Shown: piece by piece, positions 1 through 8,963 of the stretch
How the letters are laid out: each line of letters starts with the position of its first letter
Position numbering within the stretch: position 1 is the stretch's first letter
Source: Corynebacterium sp.
Lineage (GTDB): Bacteria > Actinomycetota > Actinomycetes > Mycobacteriales > Mycobacteriaceae
Assembly: GCA_030531005.1 (NCBI GenBank)
Contig: JAUMTW010000008.1
Coordinates: 67,769-131,768, forward strand
Reading direction: 5' to 3'
Length of the DNA: 64,000 nucleotides
Program-made: the position numbers and the translations under genes
Notes under the pieces: model-generated
The model's input: the letters and a program-made list of their open reading frames with translations, nothing else
The model's database searches: none
What the model was told of the DNA's origin: nothing

Positions 1-467
1 GTGGTTGTCTCAGCCTCTTGGGGTGGATACTGGACAATCACGGTGTCTTCATCGGCGCCGATCACCGGTATCTCAGTGGTTGCTACCGCAACCGCTTCAG
101 ATGTTGCGCTTTCCCTCACCGTCACTGGCTCAGATGTTGCGCTTTCTCCCACCGTCACTGGCTCAGATGTTGTAGCCTCAGCGACAGCATTTGAACTCGT
201 AGCAGACGGAACAACCTGCTCTTCACTGGGAACGGGCTCCACTTGAGTTTCTATAACGGTCGAAGTTGGAGTTGCACTCGTGCTTGACTCGGTTGTAGCG
301 GTCACGGCATCAGTTTCAGCAAAAACACCGTTTGTGTCAGAGGCCTCACCCACCTCAACGAGAGCGGAGCCTTCCGAAATTTCCTGAGAAACTGCGGGGA
401 TAGTTAAAGCAGGCAGCAATAAAGTGGCGCTTGTCAGCACAATTGCACCATAAGCACGGTTTAGCAT
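1..467 (-). CDS. Secreted Ser/Thr/Val-rich protein with 11-residue repeats (C-terminus cut by window edge)
   Basis: An open minus-strand frame runs from an ATG at 467 off the left edge (about 155 codons seen). The start is preceded by a good ribosome binding site (GGAGAAAGGGG on the minus strand). The first ~27 residues form a classic export signal: a short basic start, then a hydrophobic core with an Ala-rich cleavage region ending near AVSQ. The rest is rich in Ser, Thr, Val and Glu, with an 11-residue tandem repeat (ATSEPVTVGES, then ATSEPVTVRES, then a diverged copy). Composition suggests a cell-wall or secreted stalk protein; function is unknown and any C-terminal anchor lies outside the window. 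It is divergent from radA. Confidence 0.7.
   Translation of the reverse strand, partial: MLNRAYGAIVLTSATLLLPALTIPAVSQEISEGSALVEVGEASDTNGVFAETDAVTATTESSTSATPTSTVIETQVEPVPSEEQVVPSATSSNAVAEATTSEPVTVGESATSEPVTVRESATSEAVAVATTEIPVIGADEDTVIVQYPPQEAETT
97..165. repeat. 33-bp tandem repeat inside the secreted protein gene
   Basis: Two near-identical 33-bp units (97-129 and 130-162) are followed by the start of a third. They keep the reading frame and encode the 11-residue repeat. Confidence 0.75.
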
Positions 468-654
468 GCTCCCCTTTCTCCTTCGCAGTTATAGTCATTG
501 CTCAGTAAAAAATGCACATTTCTAGGAGGCTCAACCTTGAATTAGAACCCAGAGATTTCATCTGGCTTTATCTTATACAAGCATCACGCATTAATAAAGT
601 GTTAAGAATGGTTCGCTCCTAATATCCGTTTTTCTTTATATTTCTCCATAAATT

Positions 655-670
655 TCGAACGGGAGTTCGA
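655..670. promoter_or_regulatory. SOS box (LexA operator) upstream of radA
   Basis: TCGAAC-GGGA-GTTCGA is a perfect 6-4-6 palindrome and matches the actinobacterial LexA consensus TCGAAC-N4-GTTCGA. It lies 33 nt before the radA ATG and covers the expected -35 region of the promoter at 691-696, so LexA binding would block transcription. Confidence 0.75.
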
Positions 671-690
671 CCTCTAGTCCGCTCTTCCCG

Positions 691-696
691 TATGGT
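691..696 (+). promoter_or_regulatory. -10 element for leaderless radA mRNA
   Basis: TATGGT is followed by 6 nt and then the radA ATG. This spacing puts the transcription start at or next to the A of ATG, and no ribosome binding site is present. Confidence 0.5.
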
Positions 697-702
697 GAAA
701 TC

Positions 703-2100
703 ATGGCTGCTAAAGCAAAGACGTACCACCGCTGTGAAAACTGTGGCTACCGCACGGCAAAGTGGATGGGCAAGTGCCCCAAATGCCACGAATGGGATAC
801 CTTCGTGGCCGAAACCACCACCCCGCAAACCCAATCCATCCCCACCCCTACCCTGGTGCCTACCCACAAGGCACAGCCTATAACCAGCATTGATGCCACC
901 CAGACGCAGGTGACCTCCACCGGCATTGGAGAACTTGATCGGGTCTTAGGGCGCGGCATTGTACCTGGCAGCGTGGTCCTCTTAGCCGGCGAGCCTGGCG
1001 TGGGTAAATCCACCTTGCTCCTGGAGGTCGCCCATCAGTGGGTGCAGCAAGAAGAGCGCAAAGTTCTGTATGTCACCGCGGAGGAATCTGCCGGCCAAGT
1101 GCGGCTGCGCGCTCAACGCACCGGAGCTTTACATGAGCACCTCTATTTGGCAGCCGAGGCCCATCTGGAGGTCATCGCTACCCACATCGCCAATATTGAA
1201 CCGGACTTGGTCATCATCGATTCCATCCAGACTATGATCGATCCCAACACTGAGGGTGTGGCCGGTGGTGTGGCCCAATCTCGCGCGGCCACTTCCATGT
1301 GCACGCGTATGGCCAAGGAATCCGGCATTCCCTTCCTGCTGGTGGGCCATGTCACCAAAGATGGTAACGTTGCTGGCCCCCGGGTGCTGGAGCATTTGGT
1401 TGATGTCGTGTTGAATTTCGAAGGCGACCGGCATTCCCAGCTGCGCATGTTACGCGGCATAAAGAATCGCTTCGGTCCCACAGATGAGGTAGGTTGCTTC
1501 GCTCAAGAGACTGATGGCATCCATGAAGTGCCCGATCCCTCGGGGCTTTTTCTTTCCCATAGGGGCAAAACTCCCGATGGGACCGCTGTTACCGTGATGC
1601 TCGATGGGGTGCGTCCACTGCTCACCGAGGTGCAGGCTTTGGTGGTGCCTACTGAGTCCAAGAATCCGCGGCGCACTGTCACCGGGTTGGATCCCACCCG
1701 CGTCCCCATGATTCTGGCGGTACTGCAGGCGCGCGCCTCAAAGCGCACTCAGGATAAGGAAGTCTATGTGGCTACTGTTGGTGGTATGCGCGTACAAGAA
1801 CCGGCGGCAGATTTAGCTGTTGCCCTAGCAGTGGCCAGCGCTCTCACCCGTACCCCCATTCCCGAGGGCACCGTGGCTGTTGGTGAGGTAGGGCTGGCCG
1901 GGGAGATTCGTCCTGTGCCTGATTTGCCAAAGCGCTTATCTGAAGCGCAACGCTTGGGCTATCAGCGCGCCTTCGTGCCCGCGGGCTATGGGAATAGTCG
2001 CAAGTTACGTGAAATGACCAGCGGGTTGCGCCCTGATCTGCCCTTCGAGGTGATTCCGGTGGGTAATATCCGCGCTGCCTTGGAGCAGGCGCTGCGCTAA
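703..2100 (+). CDS. radA: DNA repair protein RadA
   Basis: RadA is a RecA-like, DnaB-type branch-migration ATPase that processes recombination intermediates. The 465-residue product has all family parts: an N-terminal zinc finger (CENC at 11-14, CPKC at 25-28), Walker A GEPGVGKST at about 96-104, the RadA-specific KNRFG motif near residue 255, and a C-terminal Lon-protease-like domain (PAADLAVALAVASAL). The ATG at 703 starts the canonical zinc-finger N-terminus and lies 6 nt after a -10 hexamer. The upstream SOS box suggests DNA-damage induction. The gene is convergent with the membrane protein gene at 2156. Confidence 0.97.
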   Translation: MAAKAKTYHRCENCGYRTAKWMGKCPKCHEWDTFVAETTTPQTQSIPTPTLVPTHKAQPITSIDATQTQVTSTGIGELDRVLGRGIVPGSVVLLAGEPGVGKSTLLLEVAHQWVQQEERKVLYVTAEESAGQVRLRAQRTGALHEHLYLAAEAHLEVIATHIANIEPDLVIIDSIQTMIDPNTEGVAGGVAQSRAATSMCTRMAKESGIPFLLVGHVTKDGNVAGPRVLEHLVDVVLNFEGDRHSQLRMLRGIKNRFGPTDEVGCFAQETDGIHEVPDPSGLFLSHRGKTPDGTAVTVMLDGVRPLLTEVQALVVPTESKNPRRTVTGLDPTRVPMILAVLQARASKRTQDKEVYVATVGGMRVQEPAADLAVALAVASALTRTPIPEGTVAVGEVGLAGEIRPVPDLPKRLSEAQRLGYQRAFVPAGYGNSRKLREMTSGLRPDLPFEVIPVGNIRAALEQALR

Positions 2101-2110
2101 TACAACACAA

Positions 2111-2139
2111 CGCGCTGTCTCCGTTTTGAAGACAGCGCG
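2111..2139. terminator. Hairpin between convergent radA and the 2156 gene
   Basis: A perfect 10-bp stem (CGCGCTGTCT / AGACAGCGCG) with a 9-nt loop lies 10 nt after the radA stop. It could serve both convergent genes; there is no strong T-run on either side. Confidence 0.6.
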
Positions 2140-2155
2140 CTCAGTGCTTACACCC

Positions 2156-2833
2156 TTATGCCAGATTGAATGTGTGCGGGGCGGATACGTTCTCGCCGAG
2201 GGCCACTCGCAGGTAGTAGGCTCCAGCCGGGGCGGCCTCGCGGGCGGTACATGCGCCGGCAGCACTCGTGGTGCGCGACCAGATGGCCTGGTAGTAGCGT
2301 TCCTGACCAGCTTCTAAGGAAATGAGTTCTTGGGCAACTGGCTCATTGCAATCTGTGTCTGCCCAAATGCGGGTATCCGTGACTAGATCGTAGACCTGGA
2401 AGCTCAGCGGTAGGTCGCCGAGGTTCAAGGAGCAGTCCACGTCGGTGGGATTGCGCACAGTAACGTAGAAGGTGGGTTGCTGTACGCCGCTATAGGTACT
2501 GGCGGAGCTGCTGGCGACCAGTTGCAGGGTGGCAGGATCACAAATAGCCTCCGGGGCGGCTTCGGCACTGGTACTGGAACTCGATTCAGTGCTGCTTTCT
2601 TCCGAAGACGACGTGGTGGATTCTTCTGACGTTGTGGTTTCTGTAGCAGACGACGATGCCGTTGATGTCGTTGCTGTTGCCGCAACCTCCGGGGTTTCCT
2701 CAGAGGAGCCGCCACAGCGACTCAACGTAAAGACCAAGACCAGCAGGAGGACTAAAAGCACGCAGAGGGCCGCCGCCCGGCGCCGCTTGTAATAGACCTC
2801 GGGTAGACGTGGGGGCTTGTTTTCAGATCGCAC
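2156..2833 (-). CDS. Membrane-anchored protein with Ser/Thr/Glu-rich linker
   Basis: A 225-residue protein beginning at a GTG (2833). It has a basic N-terminus, one transmembrane helix at about residues 20-40 (AAALCVLLVLLLVLVFTLS), then a very Ser/Thr/Glu-rich linker of ~50 residues and a C-terminal domain of ~120 residues with two or more Cys (ICDP, DCSL, DCNE, ACTA), which suggests an extracytoplasmic disulfide-bonded fold. A protein of this type is commonly found next to radA in corynebacteria; the function is not known. A TAGGCT hexamer 6 nt upstream of the GTG could give a leaderless transcript. Confidence 0.8.
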   Translation of the reverse strand: MRSENKPPRLPEVYYKRRRAAALCVLLVLLLVLVFTLSRCGGSSEETPEVAATATTSTASSSATETTTSEESTTSSSEESSTESSSSTSAEAAPEAICDPATLQLVASSSASTYSGVQQPTFYVTVRNPTDVDCSLNLGDLPLSFQVYDLVTDTRIWADTDCNEPVAQELISLEAGQERYYQAIWSRTTSAAGACTAREAAPAGAYYLRVALGENVSAPHTFNLA

Positions 2834-2868
2834 ACCTTTAGCCTAAGCGAAACGCCTGGCCCACACAC

Positions 2869-3531
2869 CTATTGGGCGGGGTGTGTCTGTGCAGAATCCT
2901 CTTTATGCAGGTAGTACACTTCGGTGACCTTAGAGGTTGTCAGCTCAAAGTGCGCCGCCACACCTACCAAGTCCCCTGCTGTAATGGCATCGGCAATCAG
3001 CGGCGAGGTTTGGCGGATTTTTTCTAAGGTCATCTTGGCGTGGTGACTCTCCACCTCCTTGGCCTCTTTCTTGCCAGCCCCATAGCATTCCAGCACACTC
3101 GGAGTGATCTGTTCTATGAGCACACGCTGATGCGAGGGCAGCATAGTACCACCTGTGACCATGGAGGTAGCAGCACCTACCGCCCCGCAGAATTCGTGGC
3201 CGAGCACGACCAGCACTTGTACGCCCAATCCGCTGACCGCGTACTCCAAGGATGCAAGCACCCCATTATCGAGGACCTCTCCGGCAGTGCGCACCACGAA
3301 TATGTCGCCGAGCCCAACATCAAAGAGTAGTTCCACGGGGACGCGGGAATCGGCACAGGTGAACACGCATGCGCGGGGACGCTGCCCGGCGAGCAAGGTT
3401 TTACGATAAGCCAAATCCTGGTGCGGGTACAAGGACTTCTCCACCGCGAAGCGCTCGTTACCGTTGAGCAGTGCCTCCCACACTTCGCGCGGGTTGGTGG
3501 CAGCAGGTACAGTGTCCACAGGTGCATTCAT
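2869..3531 (-). CDS. Beta-class carbonic anhydrase
   Basis: Reversibly hydrates CO2 to bicarbonate in the cytoplasm, supplying carboxylases at ambient CO2. The 220-residue product carries the beta-class zinc site: C59-x-D61-x-R63 in the motif CADSRVP, plus H112 and C115 in GHEFCGAV. Length is typical. The ATG at 3531 lies 7 nt from a -10 hexamer with a matching -35, so the mRNA should be leaderless. The gene is divergent from mutY, with about 39 bp between the two starts. Confidence 0.95.
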   Translation of the reverse strand: MNAPVDTVPAATNPREVWEALLNGNERFAVEKSLYPHQDLAYRKTLLAGQRPRACVFTCADSRVPVELLFDVGLGDIFVVRTAGEVLDNGVLASLEYAVSGLGVQVLVVLGHEFCGAVGAATSMVTGGTMLPSHQRVLIEQITPSVLECYGAGKKEAKEVESHHAKMTLEKIRQTSPLIADAITAGDLVGVAAHFELTTSKVTEVYYLHKEDSAQTHPAQ

Positions 3532-3538
3532 ACCTGCA

Positions 3539-3568
3539 TTATTACACTTTTATCCAGCCGAGATTCAA
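3539..3568 (-). promoter_or_regulatory. Promoter of carbonic anhydrase gene
   Basis: On the minus strand TTGAAT (3568-3563), an 18-bp spacer and TAATAA (3544-3539) form a good sigma-A type promoter. The -10 ends 7 nt before the ATG at 3531. It overlaps the upstream region of divergent mutY. Confidence 0.65.
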
Positions 3569-3570
3569 AA

Positions 3571-4509
3571 TTGACTGATATTCGCCTCACCCAAGTGCGC
3601 GCCTGGTACGATGCCAACGCCCGCACCATCATTTGGCGCAACCCCCACACTTCCCCATGGGGAATTCTGCTCAGCGAGGTCATGAGCCAACAAACCCAGG
3701 TAGCCCGCGTGGAACCGATCTGGGCCAATTGGATGCGCCGCTGGCCCACGCCCGGATCCTTCGCCGCTGCCAGTCCCGCCGATATTCTGCAAGCATGGGG
3801 TTCGCTGGGGTATCCGCGTCGCGCTCTGCGCCTGCATAGCTGTGCCCAAGAGATTGTGGCCCACCACCATGGGGAGGTTCCCGATACTCTGGAGCAGCTG
3901 CTCGCCCTCCCCGGAATCGGCACTTATACTGCCGCCGCGGTGGCCGCTTTTGCCTATGGACAGCGGGTGCCAGTCATCGATACCAATGTGCGCCGCGTAC
4001 TCTCACGCGCCTTTCATGGGGAATTTCATCCGGGTGGGCCATCGAAAAAGGAGCTGGAGTTCCTCGAACAGCTTCTACCAACCGATGATGCCCCGACCAC
4101 CAATGTGGCGCTCATGGAGCTAGGCGCTTTGGTGTGTACGAATCGTCGCCCCGCCTGCGCCCGCTGCCCCCTGCAGTCATCCTGTGCATGGGTAGCAAAA
4201 GGTGAACCTGAACCCGCACCCTTGCAGCCGAAGCAGGCTCGTTTCGCCGGTTCGGACCGGCAGGTGCGGGGCAAGATCCTCAAGGCTCTGCGTGCGCAGC
4301 CTCAATTGCCGCGCACGGAGCTCGACGCTCTCTGGGAAGATTCCACGCAGTTAGAGCGCGCCCTGGCGTCTTTGCTTGCGGATGGCTTGGTTGAGCAGCA
4401 GCGCCTAGGAGTGATTTCGCTGCCAGGTTTCGAAGTCAATGGTGCGTCCGAAGGTCCAGGCATCATCGGTGAGCATACGGGCCACAGTGAGTCCGGTGGC
4501 GATCGCTAG
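3571..4509 (+). CDS. mutY: A/G-specific adenine DNA glycosylase MutY
   Basis: Removes adenine mispaired with 8-oxoguanine in base-excision repair. Counting from the TTG at 3571 (312 residues), the catalytic Glu is in SEVMSQQTQV (E36), the helix-hairpin-helix LPGIGTYTA spans ~113-121, the catalytic Asp is D137 (VIDTNV), and the [4Fe-4S] cluster ligands C189-x6-C196-x2-C199-x5-C205 are intact. The TTG start is chosen because the reading frame further upstream runs into the carbonic anhydrase gene and because the family begins just before RAWYDANAR. The last ~35 codons overlap the convergent exporter gene by 105 bp; homologues normally end about 20 residues earlier. Confidence 0.92.
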   Translation: MTDIRLTQVRAWYDANARTIIWRNPHTSPWGILLSEVMSQQTQVARVEPIWANWMRRWPTPGSFAAASPADILQAWGSLGYPRRALRLHSCAQEIVAHHHGEVPDTLEQLLALPGIGTYTAAAVAAFAYGQRVPVIDTNVRRVLSRAFHGEFHPGGPSKKELEFLEQLLPTDDAPTTNVALMELGALVCTNRRPACARCPLQSSCAWVAKGEPEPAPLQPKQARFAGSDRQVRGKILKALRAQPQLPRTELDALWEDSTQLERALASLLADGLVEQQRLGVISLPGFEVNGASEGPGIIGEHTGHSESGGDR

Positions 4510-5700
4510 GATCGCCATGACGGCGGTGGCGGTATGCGCCAGCCACTCGTTCATATTGCCATCGTTGAGGTAGTACATTCCGCGGAATAATGAAACCCCG
4601 GGAATCAGGATCACACTGGCTGGTACGGTGGTGGTCACGCGTGGCAGGTGCTGCCATTGGGCGAGATAGCCTCCCAGCACCCCGATGATGAGACCCGCGG
4701 CAAAGAGTGCGAAAAATTGGTTTGCCCCCGCCGCTAATAGCCCAAAGCGAATCATGTTGGCTACCATGCCGACACTCGCAGCTACCAGGATCATGCGCCG
4801 GGAACAGTTAAAGAGCAGGGCAAAGCCACATATCCCAATGAGGGATGCTCCGGCGGCAGCCACATACCAGCCGGTGGTGGGATCGCGCAGTTCTGGCTCG
4901 GGATTGAGTCCCGTGAACCAGGAAATCATCGCCACTGCGAAGGTTGCGGTGAAGGTCACCACGGCGGCATAGGCGAGACGTGCCACCCCGGCATCAAAGT
5001 CGAAGCGGGCCAAATCGATCATGGCGGAAAACAGCGGAAAGCCCGGCACCACGAAGAGCACGGCCGCGACATAAGCTGCACTGAGGTTTTCGGGAGCTGC
5101 GGGAACCACTGCACCCACCACCGATGCCATCCCGAAAAAGCTCAATGCTGCCACCGCCGCCGCACCAGACACGCAGCCCAGCTGGTTGAAATGTCGGTGG
5201 ATAAAAAAGCTGCGGGTCAGCTGCCCACACGCTGCGGCTAAGGCCACCAGGGCCGCCTGCCACCAGCCAAAAAGGTTCAAGATTGCGAAACTGGCGCAAG
5301 CCATCCCGGCAGCTATGGCCAATATCCAAGGCTTCCACCGCTTGACTACGAAGTTCTCAATATTGTCGAGTTCCACATTGATTTCAGCGGCGGTCATGCG
5401 GTGGTCGAAGCCGTGGGTGAGGTTTTCGATCGCCTCAATACGAGAGGCATCGATGCCGGGGTTGTCTTCGCGGGCAATAACTGTGCGGAAGCGTTGACCT
5501 CGATAGAAGGTACAGGTGATCTGGGTGACCCCGACATTGGCATCCAGGGCATCGAACCCGAGAGTGCGTGCAGTGCGTTTCATTGCCCTCATCACCCGGT
5601 ATCCAGAAGATCCCGCCACCATGAGTAGGCGCCCAACCCGCAGCACGGTAGCCGCCTCGATGCCAAGTTGGTACTGACTGGGTTCCGGAGTGGTATTCAC
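4405..5700 (-). CDS. ThrE-type threonine/serine exporter family protein
   Basis: A 431-residue membrane protein of the ThrE family. It has an N-terminal DUF1212-like domain (~1-230, with the conserved HGFDHRMTAAE segment near residue 100 followed by about five helices) and a C-terminal DUF3815-like domain of about five more helices. Known members export threonine and serine with the proton motive force. Whether this copy is the main ThrE or a paralogue cannot be judged here. The start is a GTG at 5700. Its 3' end overlaps mutY tail-to-tail. Confidence 0.8.
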   Translation of the reverse strand: MNTTPEPSQYQLGIEAATVLRVGRLLMVAGSSGYRVMRAMKRTARTLGFDALDANVGVTQITCTFYRGQRFRTVIAREDNPGIDASRIEAIENLTHGFDHRMTAAEINVELDNIENFVVKRWKPWILAIAAGMACASFAILNLFGWWQAALVALAAACGQLTRSFFIHRHFNQLGCVSGAAAVAALSFFGMASVVGAVVPAAPENLSAAYVAAVLFVVPGFPLFSAMIDLARFDFDAGVARLAYAAVVTFTATFAVAMISWFTGLNPEPELRDPTTGWYVAAAGASLIGICGFALLFNCSRRMILVAASVGMVANMIRFGLLAAGANQFFALFAAGLIIGVLGGYLAQWQHLPRVTTTVPASVILIPGVSLFRGMYYLNDGNMNEWLAHTATAVMAILAIATGLTVARMLTDDAWTFGRTIDFETWQRNHS

Positions 5701-5716
5701 GCTCTCAGATATTAAG

Positions 5717-5746
5717 AAGATCCAGCTGCCGGAGCAACTGGATCTT
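5717..5746 (-). terminator. Hairpin downstream of clpC side / before exporter
   Basis: A 9-bp perfect stem (AAGATCCAG / CTGGATCTT) with a 12-nt loop lies just past the clpC stop on the minus strand and is followed by CTTAATAT. It probably ends the clpC transcript. Confidence 0.6.
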
Positions 5747-5757
5747 AGCTTTGGGGG

Positions 5758-8415
5758 TTATTCTGCTACGTCACGCAGGTCGGTGTCCTCAGGAAGGTTC
5801 TCCGGCTCAGTGGCAGCATACAATACTGCTTGCTTGGCCTCGACAACTTCCTCGGACTCTTGCAAGCCTTCAGGCAGCGGACGTGGGCTTGAGCTGAAGG
5901 TGAGTTTGGCAGAATCGGTGTTCTTGGATTCGCCATCCCAGCCGGTCACGTCCACAGTCACGATCTCGCCGGCACCGATCTCGCCGAAGAGGATCTTCTC
6001 GGAGAGCACGTCTTCGATCTCGCGCTGAATGGTGCGGCGCAAGGGGCGGGCACCAAGCACTGGGTCGAAGCCGCGAGTGGCCAACAGCTTCTTGGCCTGC
6101 TCGCTGAGTTGGATGTCCATATCCTTCTGGCGCAGTGCCTTGGCAACGCGGGCAACCAACAAGTCCACCATTTGCACGATTTCGGCCTGGGTGAGCTGGT
6201 GGAATACCACAATGTCATCAATACGGTTCAAGAATTCCGGACGGAAGTGCTTCTTGAGCTCATCGTTAACCTTCTGCTTCATGCGCTCGTACTGGCCATC
6301 GGAATCAGACTCTCCCACGGCAGAGAAGCCCATGCCCACTGCCTTGGAGATGTCCTGGGTACCCAGGTTCGAGGTGAAGATGAGCACGGTGTTCTTGAAG
6401 TCCACCACGCGGCCCTGACCATCGGTGAGGCGACCATCTTCCAGTACCTGCAGCAAGGTGTTGTAGATTTCCTTGTGTGCCTTTTCGATCTCATCGAAAA
6501 GCACGACGGAGAATGGCTTGCGACGAACCTTTTCGGTCAGCTGGCCACCCTCGTCGTAACCCACATAGCCTGGAGGGGCACCAAAGAGGCGCGAGGCGGT
6601 GAAGCGATCGTGGAATTCACCCATGTCGATCTGGATCAAGGCATCATCCTCACCGAAGAGGAATTCAGCTAATGCCTTCGATAGCTCCGTTTTACCCACA
6701 CCTGATGGGCCGGCGAAGATAAAGGAACCGGATGGGCGACGAGGGTCCTTCAGCCCAGCGCGAGTACGGCGGATGGCCCGCGATACCGCCTTGACTGCAT
6801 CTTCTTGGCCGATGATGCGCTTGTGCAGCTCTTCTTCCATGCGCAGGAGACGGGAGGATTCTTCCTCGGTGAGCTTGAAGACCGGGATGCCAGTCCAGTT
6901 GCCCAGGACCTCGGCAATCTTCTCCTCATCGACCTCGGCGATCTCTTCGAGGTCGCCGGAGCGCCATGCCTTTTCTCTTTCAGCGCGCTCATCACGCAGC
7001 TTGTGTTCCTTATCGCGCAGGCCAGCAGCTTTCTCGAAGTCCTGCTCATCAATGGCAGCTTCCTTCTGGCGGCGTACCTCGGCGATTTGGTCATCAACCT
7101 TGCGGATAGAATCCGGGGCGGTCAGACGCTGGATGCGAAGGCGGGCACCGGCCTCATCAATGAGGTCCACAGCCTTATCTGGTAAGTAGCGGTCGTTAAT
7201 ATAGCGGTCCGAAAGCTGGGCGGCTGCGGCCAACGCCCCATCAGTAATCGAGACGCGGTGGTGGGCCTCATAGCGATCACGCAGACCCTTGAGAATCTCA
7301 ATGGTCATGTCCACGCTAGGCTCTGGCACATTCACGGGCTGGAAGCGGCGCTCTAAGGCAGCATCCTTTTCGATGTGCTTGCGGTACTCATCCAAGGTAG
7401 TGGCACCAATGGTCTGTAGCTCACCGCGAGCCAACTTTGGCTTGAGCAGGCTAGCGGCATCAATTGCGCCCTCGGCAGCACCGGCACCAACTAAGGTGTG
7501 GATTTCATCGATGAACAGGATAATGTCTCCGCGTTGCTGGATCTCCTTCAGCACCTTCTTCAGGCGCTCTTCGAAGTCACCACGGTAGCGTGAACCCGCA
7601 ACCAGTGAGCCCAAGTCCAGCGAGTACAGCTGCTTATCTTTCAAAGTCTCCGGCACTCGACCGTTAACGATGTCTAGTGCGAGACCCTCAACCACAGCGG
7701 TCTTACCGACACCGGGCTCACCAATAAGCACTGGGTTGTTCTTGGTGCGACGGGAAAGTACCTGCATAATGCGCTGGATCTCATTCTCACGGCCCACTAC
7801 TGGGTCCAGTTTGCCGTCCTTAGCTGCCTGGGTGAGGTTCCGGCCGAATTGATCCAATACTAAGGAGTTGGAGCGCTCGCCAGGGCCACCACTACTGCGG
7901 CCGCTTAAGCGTGGCCCACTGCCAGCACCGACGGTGTCGCCACCGTTGCCGGAGGTATTGGTCTCGCCTTCTTGGCCCTCGTAACCGGAGAGCAATTGAA
8001 TGACCTGCTGGCGCACGGTTGGCAGATCGGCACCTAATTTCACTAACACCTGAGCAGCGACGCCTTCACCCTCACGGATGAGGCCGAGCAAGAGGAACTC
8101 CGTACCAATGTACTTGTGCCCCATCTGCAGCCCTTCGCGCAGGGAGAGCTCTAGGACCTTTTTAGCGCGCGGGGTAAATGGAATCTGGCCTACTGGCGGC
8201 TCATCGCCTTGGCCGATGATGTCTTCTACTTCATGGCGCACTGCCTCCAGGGAGATGCCCATGGACTCTAAGGCCTTGGCGGCTACACCTTCGCCTTCAC
8301 TAATGAGGCCAAGCAGGATGTGCTCGGTACCAATGTAATTATGGTTAAGGCCGCGCGCCTCATCTTGCGCCAAAACAATAACGCGTCGCGCACGATCGGT
8401 AAACCGCTCGAACAT
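5758..8415 (-). CDS. clpC: ATP-dependent Clp protease ATPase subunit ClpC
   Basis: The Hsp100 unfoldase that feeds substrates to ClpP. The 885-residue product has two N-terminal Clp_N repeats (~1-145), first AAA+ domain with Walker A GEPGVGKT at 232-239, a UVR-type coiled middle segment (~430-480), a second AAA+ domain with GPSGVGKTE near 565, and an acidic C-terminal tail of ~60 residues. The ATG at 8415 is preceded by AAGGGGA. No ClgR-like or SigH-like site could be assigned with confidence in the 100 bp upstream. Confidence 0.97.
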   Translation of the reverse strand: MFERFTDRARRVIVLAQDEARGLNHNYIGTEHILLGLISEGEGVAAKALESMGISLEAVRHEVEDIIGQGDEPPVGQIPFTPRAKKVLELSLREGLQMGHKYIGTEFLLLGLIREGEGVAAQVLVKLGADLPTVRQQVIQLLSGYEGQEGETNTSGNGGDTVGAGSGPRLSGRSSGGPGERSNSLVLDQFGRNLTQAAKDGKLDPVVGRENEIQRIMQVLSRRTKNNPVLIGEPGVGKTAVVEGLALDIVNGRVPETLKDKQLYSLDLGSLVAGSRYRGDFEERLKKVLKEIQQRGDIILFIDEIHTLVGAGAAEGAIDAASLLKPKLARGELQTIGATTLDEYRKHIEKDAALERRFQPVNVPEPSVDMTIEILKGLRDRYEAHHRVSITDGALAAAAQLSDRYINDRYLPDKAVDLIDEAGARLRIQRLTAPDSIRKVDDQIAEVRRQKEAAIDEQDFEKAAGLRDKEHKLRDERAEREKAWRSGDLEEIAEVDEEKIAEVLGNWTGIPVFKLTEEESSRLLRMEEELHKRIIGQEDAVKAVSRAIRRTRAGLKDPRRPSGSFIFAGPSGVGKTELSKALAEFLFGEDDALIQIDMGEFHDRFTASRLFGAPPGYVGYDEGGQLTEKVRRKPFSVVLFDEIEKAHKEIYNTLLQVLEDGRLTDGQGRVVDFKNTVLIFTSNLGTQDISKAVGMGFSAVGESDSDGQYERMKQKVNDELKKHFRPEFLNRIDDIVVFHQLTQAEIVQMVDLLVARVAKALRQKDMDIQLSEQAKKLLATRGFDPVLGARPLRRTIQREIEDVLSEKILFGEIGAGEIVTVDVTGWDGESKNTDSAKLTFSSSPRPLPEGLQESEEVVEAKQAVLYAATEPENLPEDTDLRDVAE

Positions 8416-8523
8416 GTATGAATCCCCTTGCGTAGATAGAGTTTTATCCTTATGTTGTCTCCCACTCTAACGCGGGGCGCCTAGGAAGATTTCGCAAATA
8501 TTCCGTCATCCTCGGACAATCCG

Positions 8524-8910
8524 TTATTTTTGCAGGTCAATGGGGTGTACGCCTTCAGCGAACAGCTCCACTGTGGGGATATCTGCCGGGGCCCAGGGCA
8601 CACTCCATAGCTGCTCGCGGGTAAGCCAGCGCGCTGCTAGGTGTTCGCGCAATTGGGGTATGCCTTCTACCAACGTGCATCGGTATGTTGCCAGAGAAAT
8701 TCGTCCCTGGGGCGTCGTTATCAGGTGCTCACCCACAGCAACGGTACATGCCAGCTCTTCCTGCAATTCCCGCACCACAGCCTGCTGTGGGGTCTCCCCC
8801 GGTTCGATTTTGCCACCAGGAAATTCCCACAGCCCAGAATCCGCGCGTTGGGCGGCAAAAATCGCACCCGCCTGTACGATGACTGCGCCCACAACCGCTC
8901 GTTGCTCCAT
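8524..8910 (-). CDS. Nudix hydrolase, MutT / 8-oxo-dGTP diphosphatase type
   Basis: Hydrolyses oxidised nucleoside triphosphates to keep them out of DNA, judging by similarity to MutT. The Nudix box spans residues 33-55, GX5EX7REXXEE, with the final Gly replaced by Ala. The start is placed at ATG 8910 (128 residues) because GGAG sits 5 nt upstream; the longer GTG (8937) and ATG (8925) starts lie in or next to the terminator hairpin of the upstream MFS gene. Thematically it fits with mutY and radA nearby. Confidence 0.88.
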   Translation of the reverse strand: MEQRAVVGAVIVQAGAIFAAQRADSGLWEFPGGKIEPGETPQQAVVRELQEELACTVAVGEHLITTPQGRISLATYRCTLVEGIPQLREHLAARWLTREQLWSVPWAPADIPTVELFAEGVHPIDLQK

Positions 8911-8930
8911 AGTTGCTCCAAACATATAAG

Positions 8931-8958
8931 AGGCCACCGCTGTAATAAGCGGTGGCCT
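8931..8958 (-). terminator. Terminator of the nucleoside hydrolase/MFS operon
   Basis: A perfect 10-bp stem (AGGCCACCGC / GCGGTGGCCT) with an 8-nt loop lies 5 nt after the MFS stop on the minus strand, followed by a T-rich stretch. Confidence 0.75.
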
Positions 8959-8963
8959 TGGTT

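Noticed and set aside
1..246. Plus-strand frame of 81 codons
   Set aside because: It is antisense to a minus-strand frame with a ribosome binding site, a signal peptide and in-frame repeats.
3421..3570. Upstream extension of mutY
   Set aside because: It would read through the divergent carbonic anhydrase gene and adds residues absent from the family.
8416..8520. SigH-type promoter GGAAT..GTT before clpC
   Set aside because: The two boxes are 28 bp apart, far beyond the 17-20 bp needed; the CGC..GCG dyad there also has the wrong spacing for ClgR.
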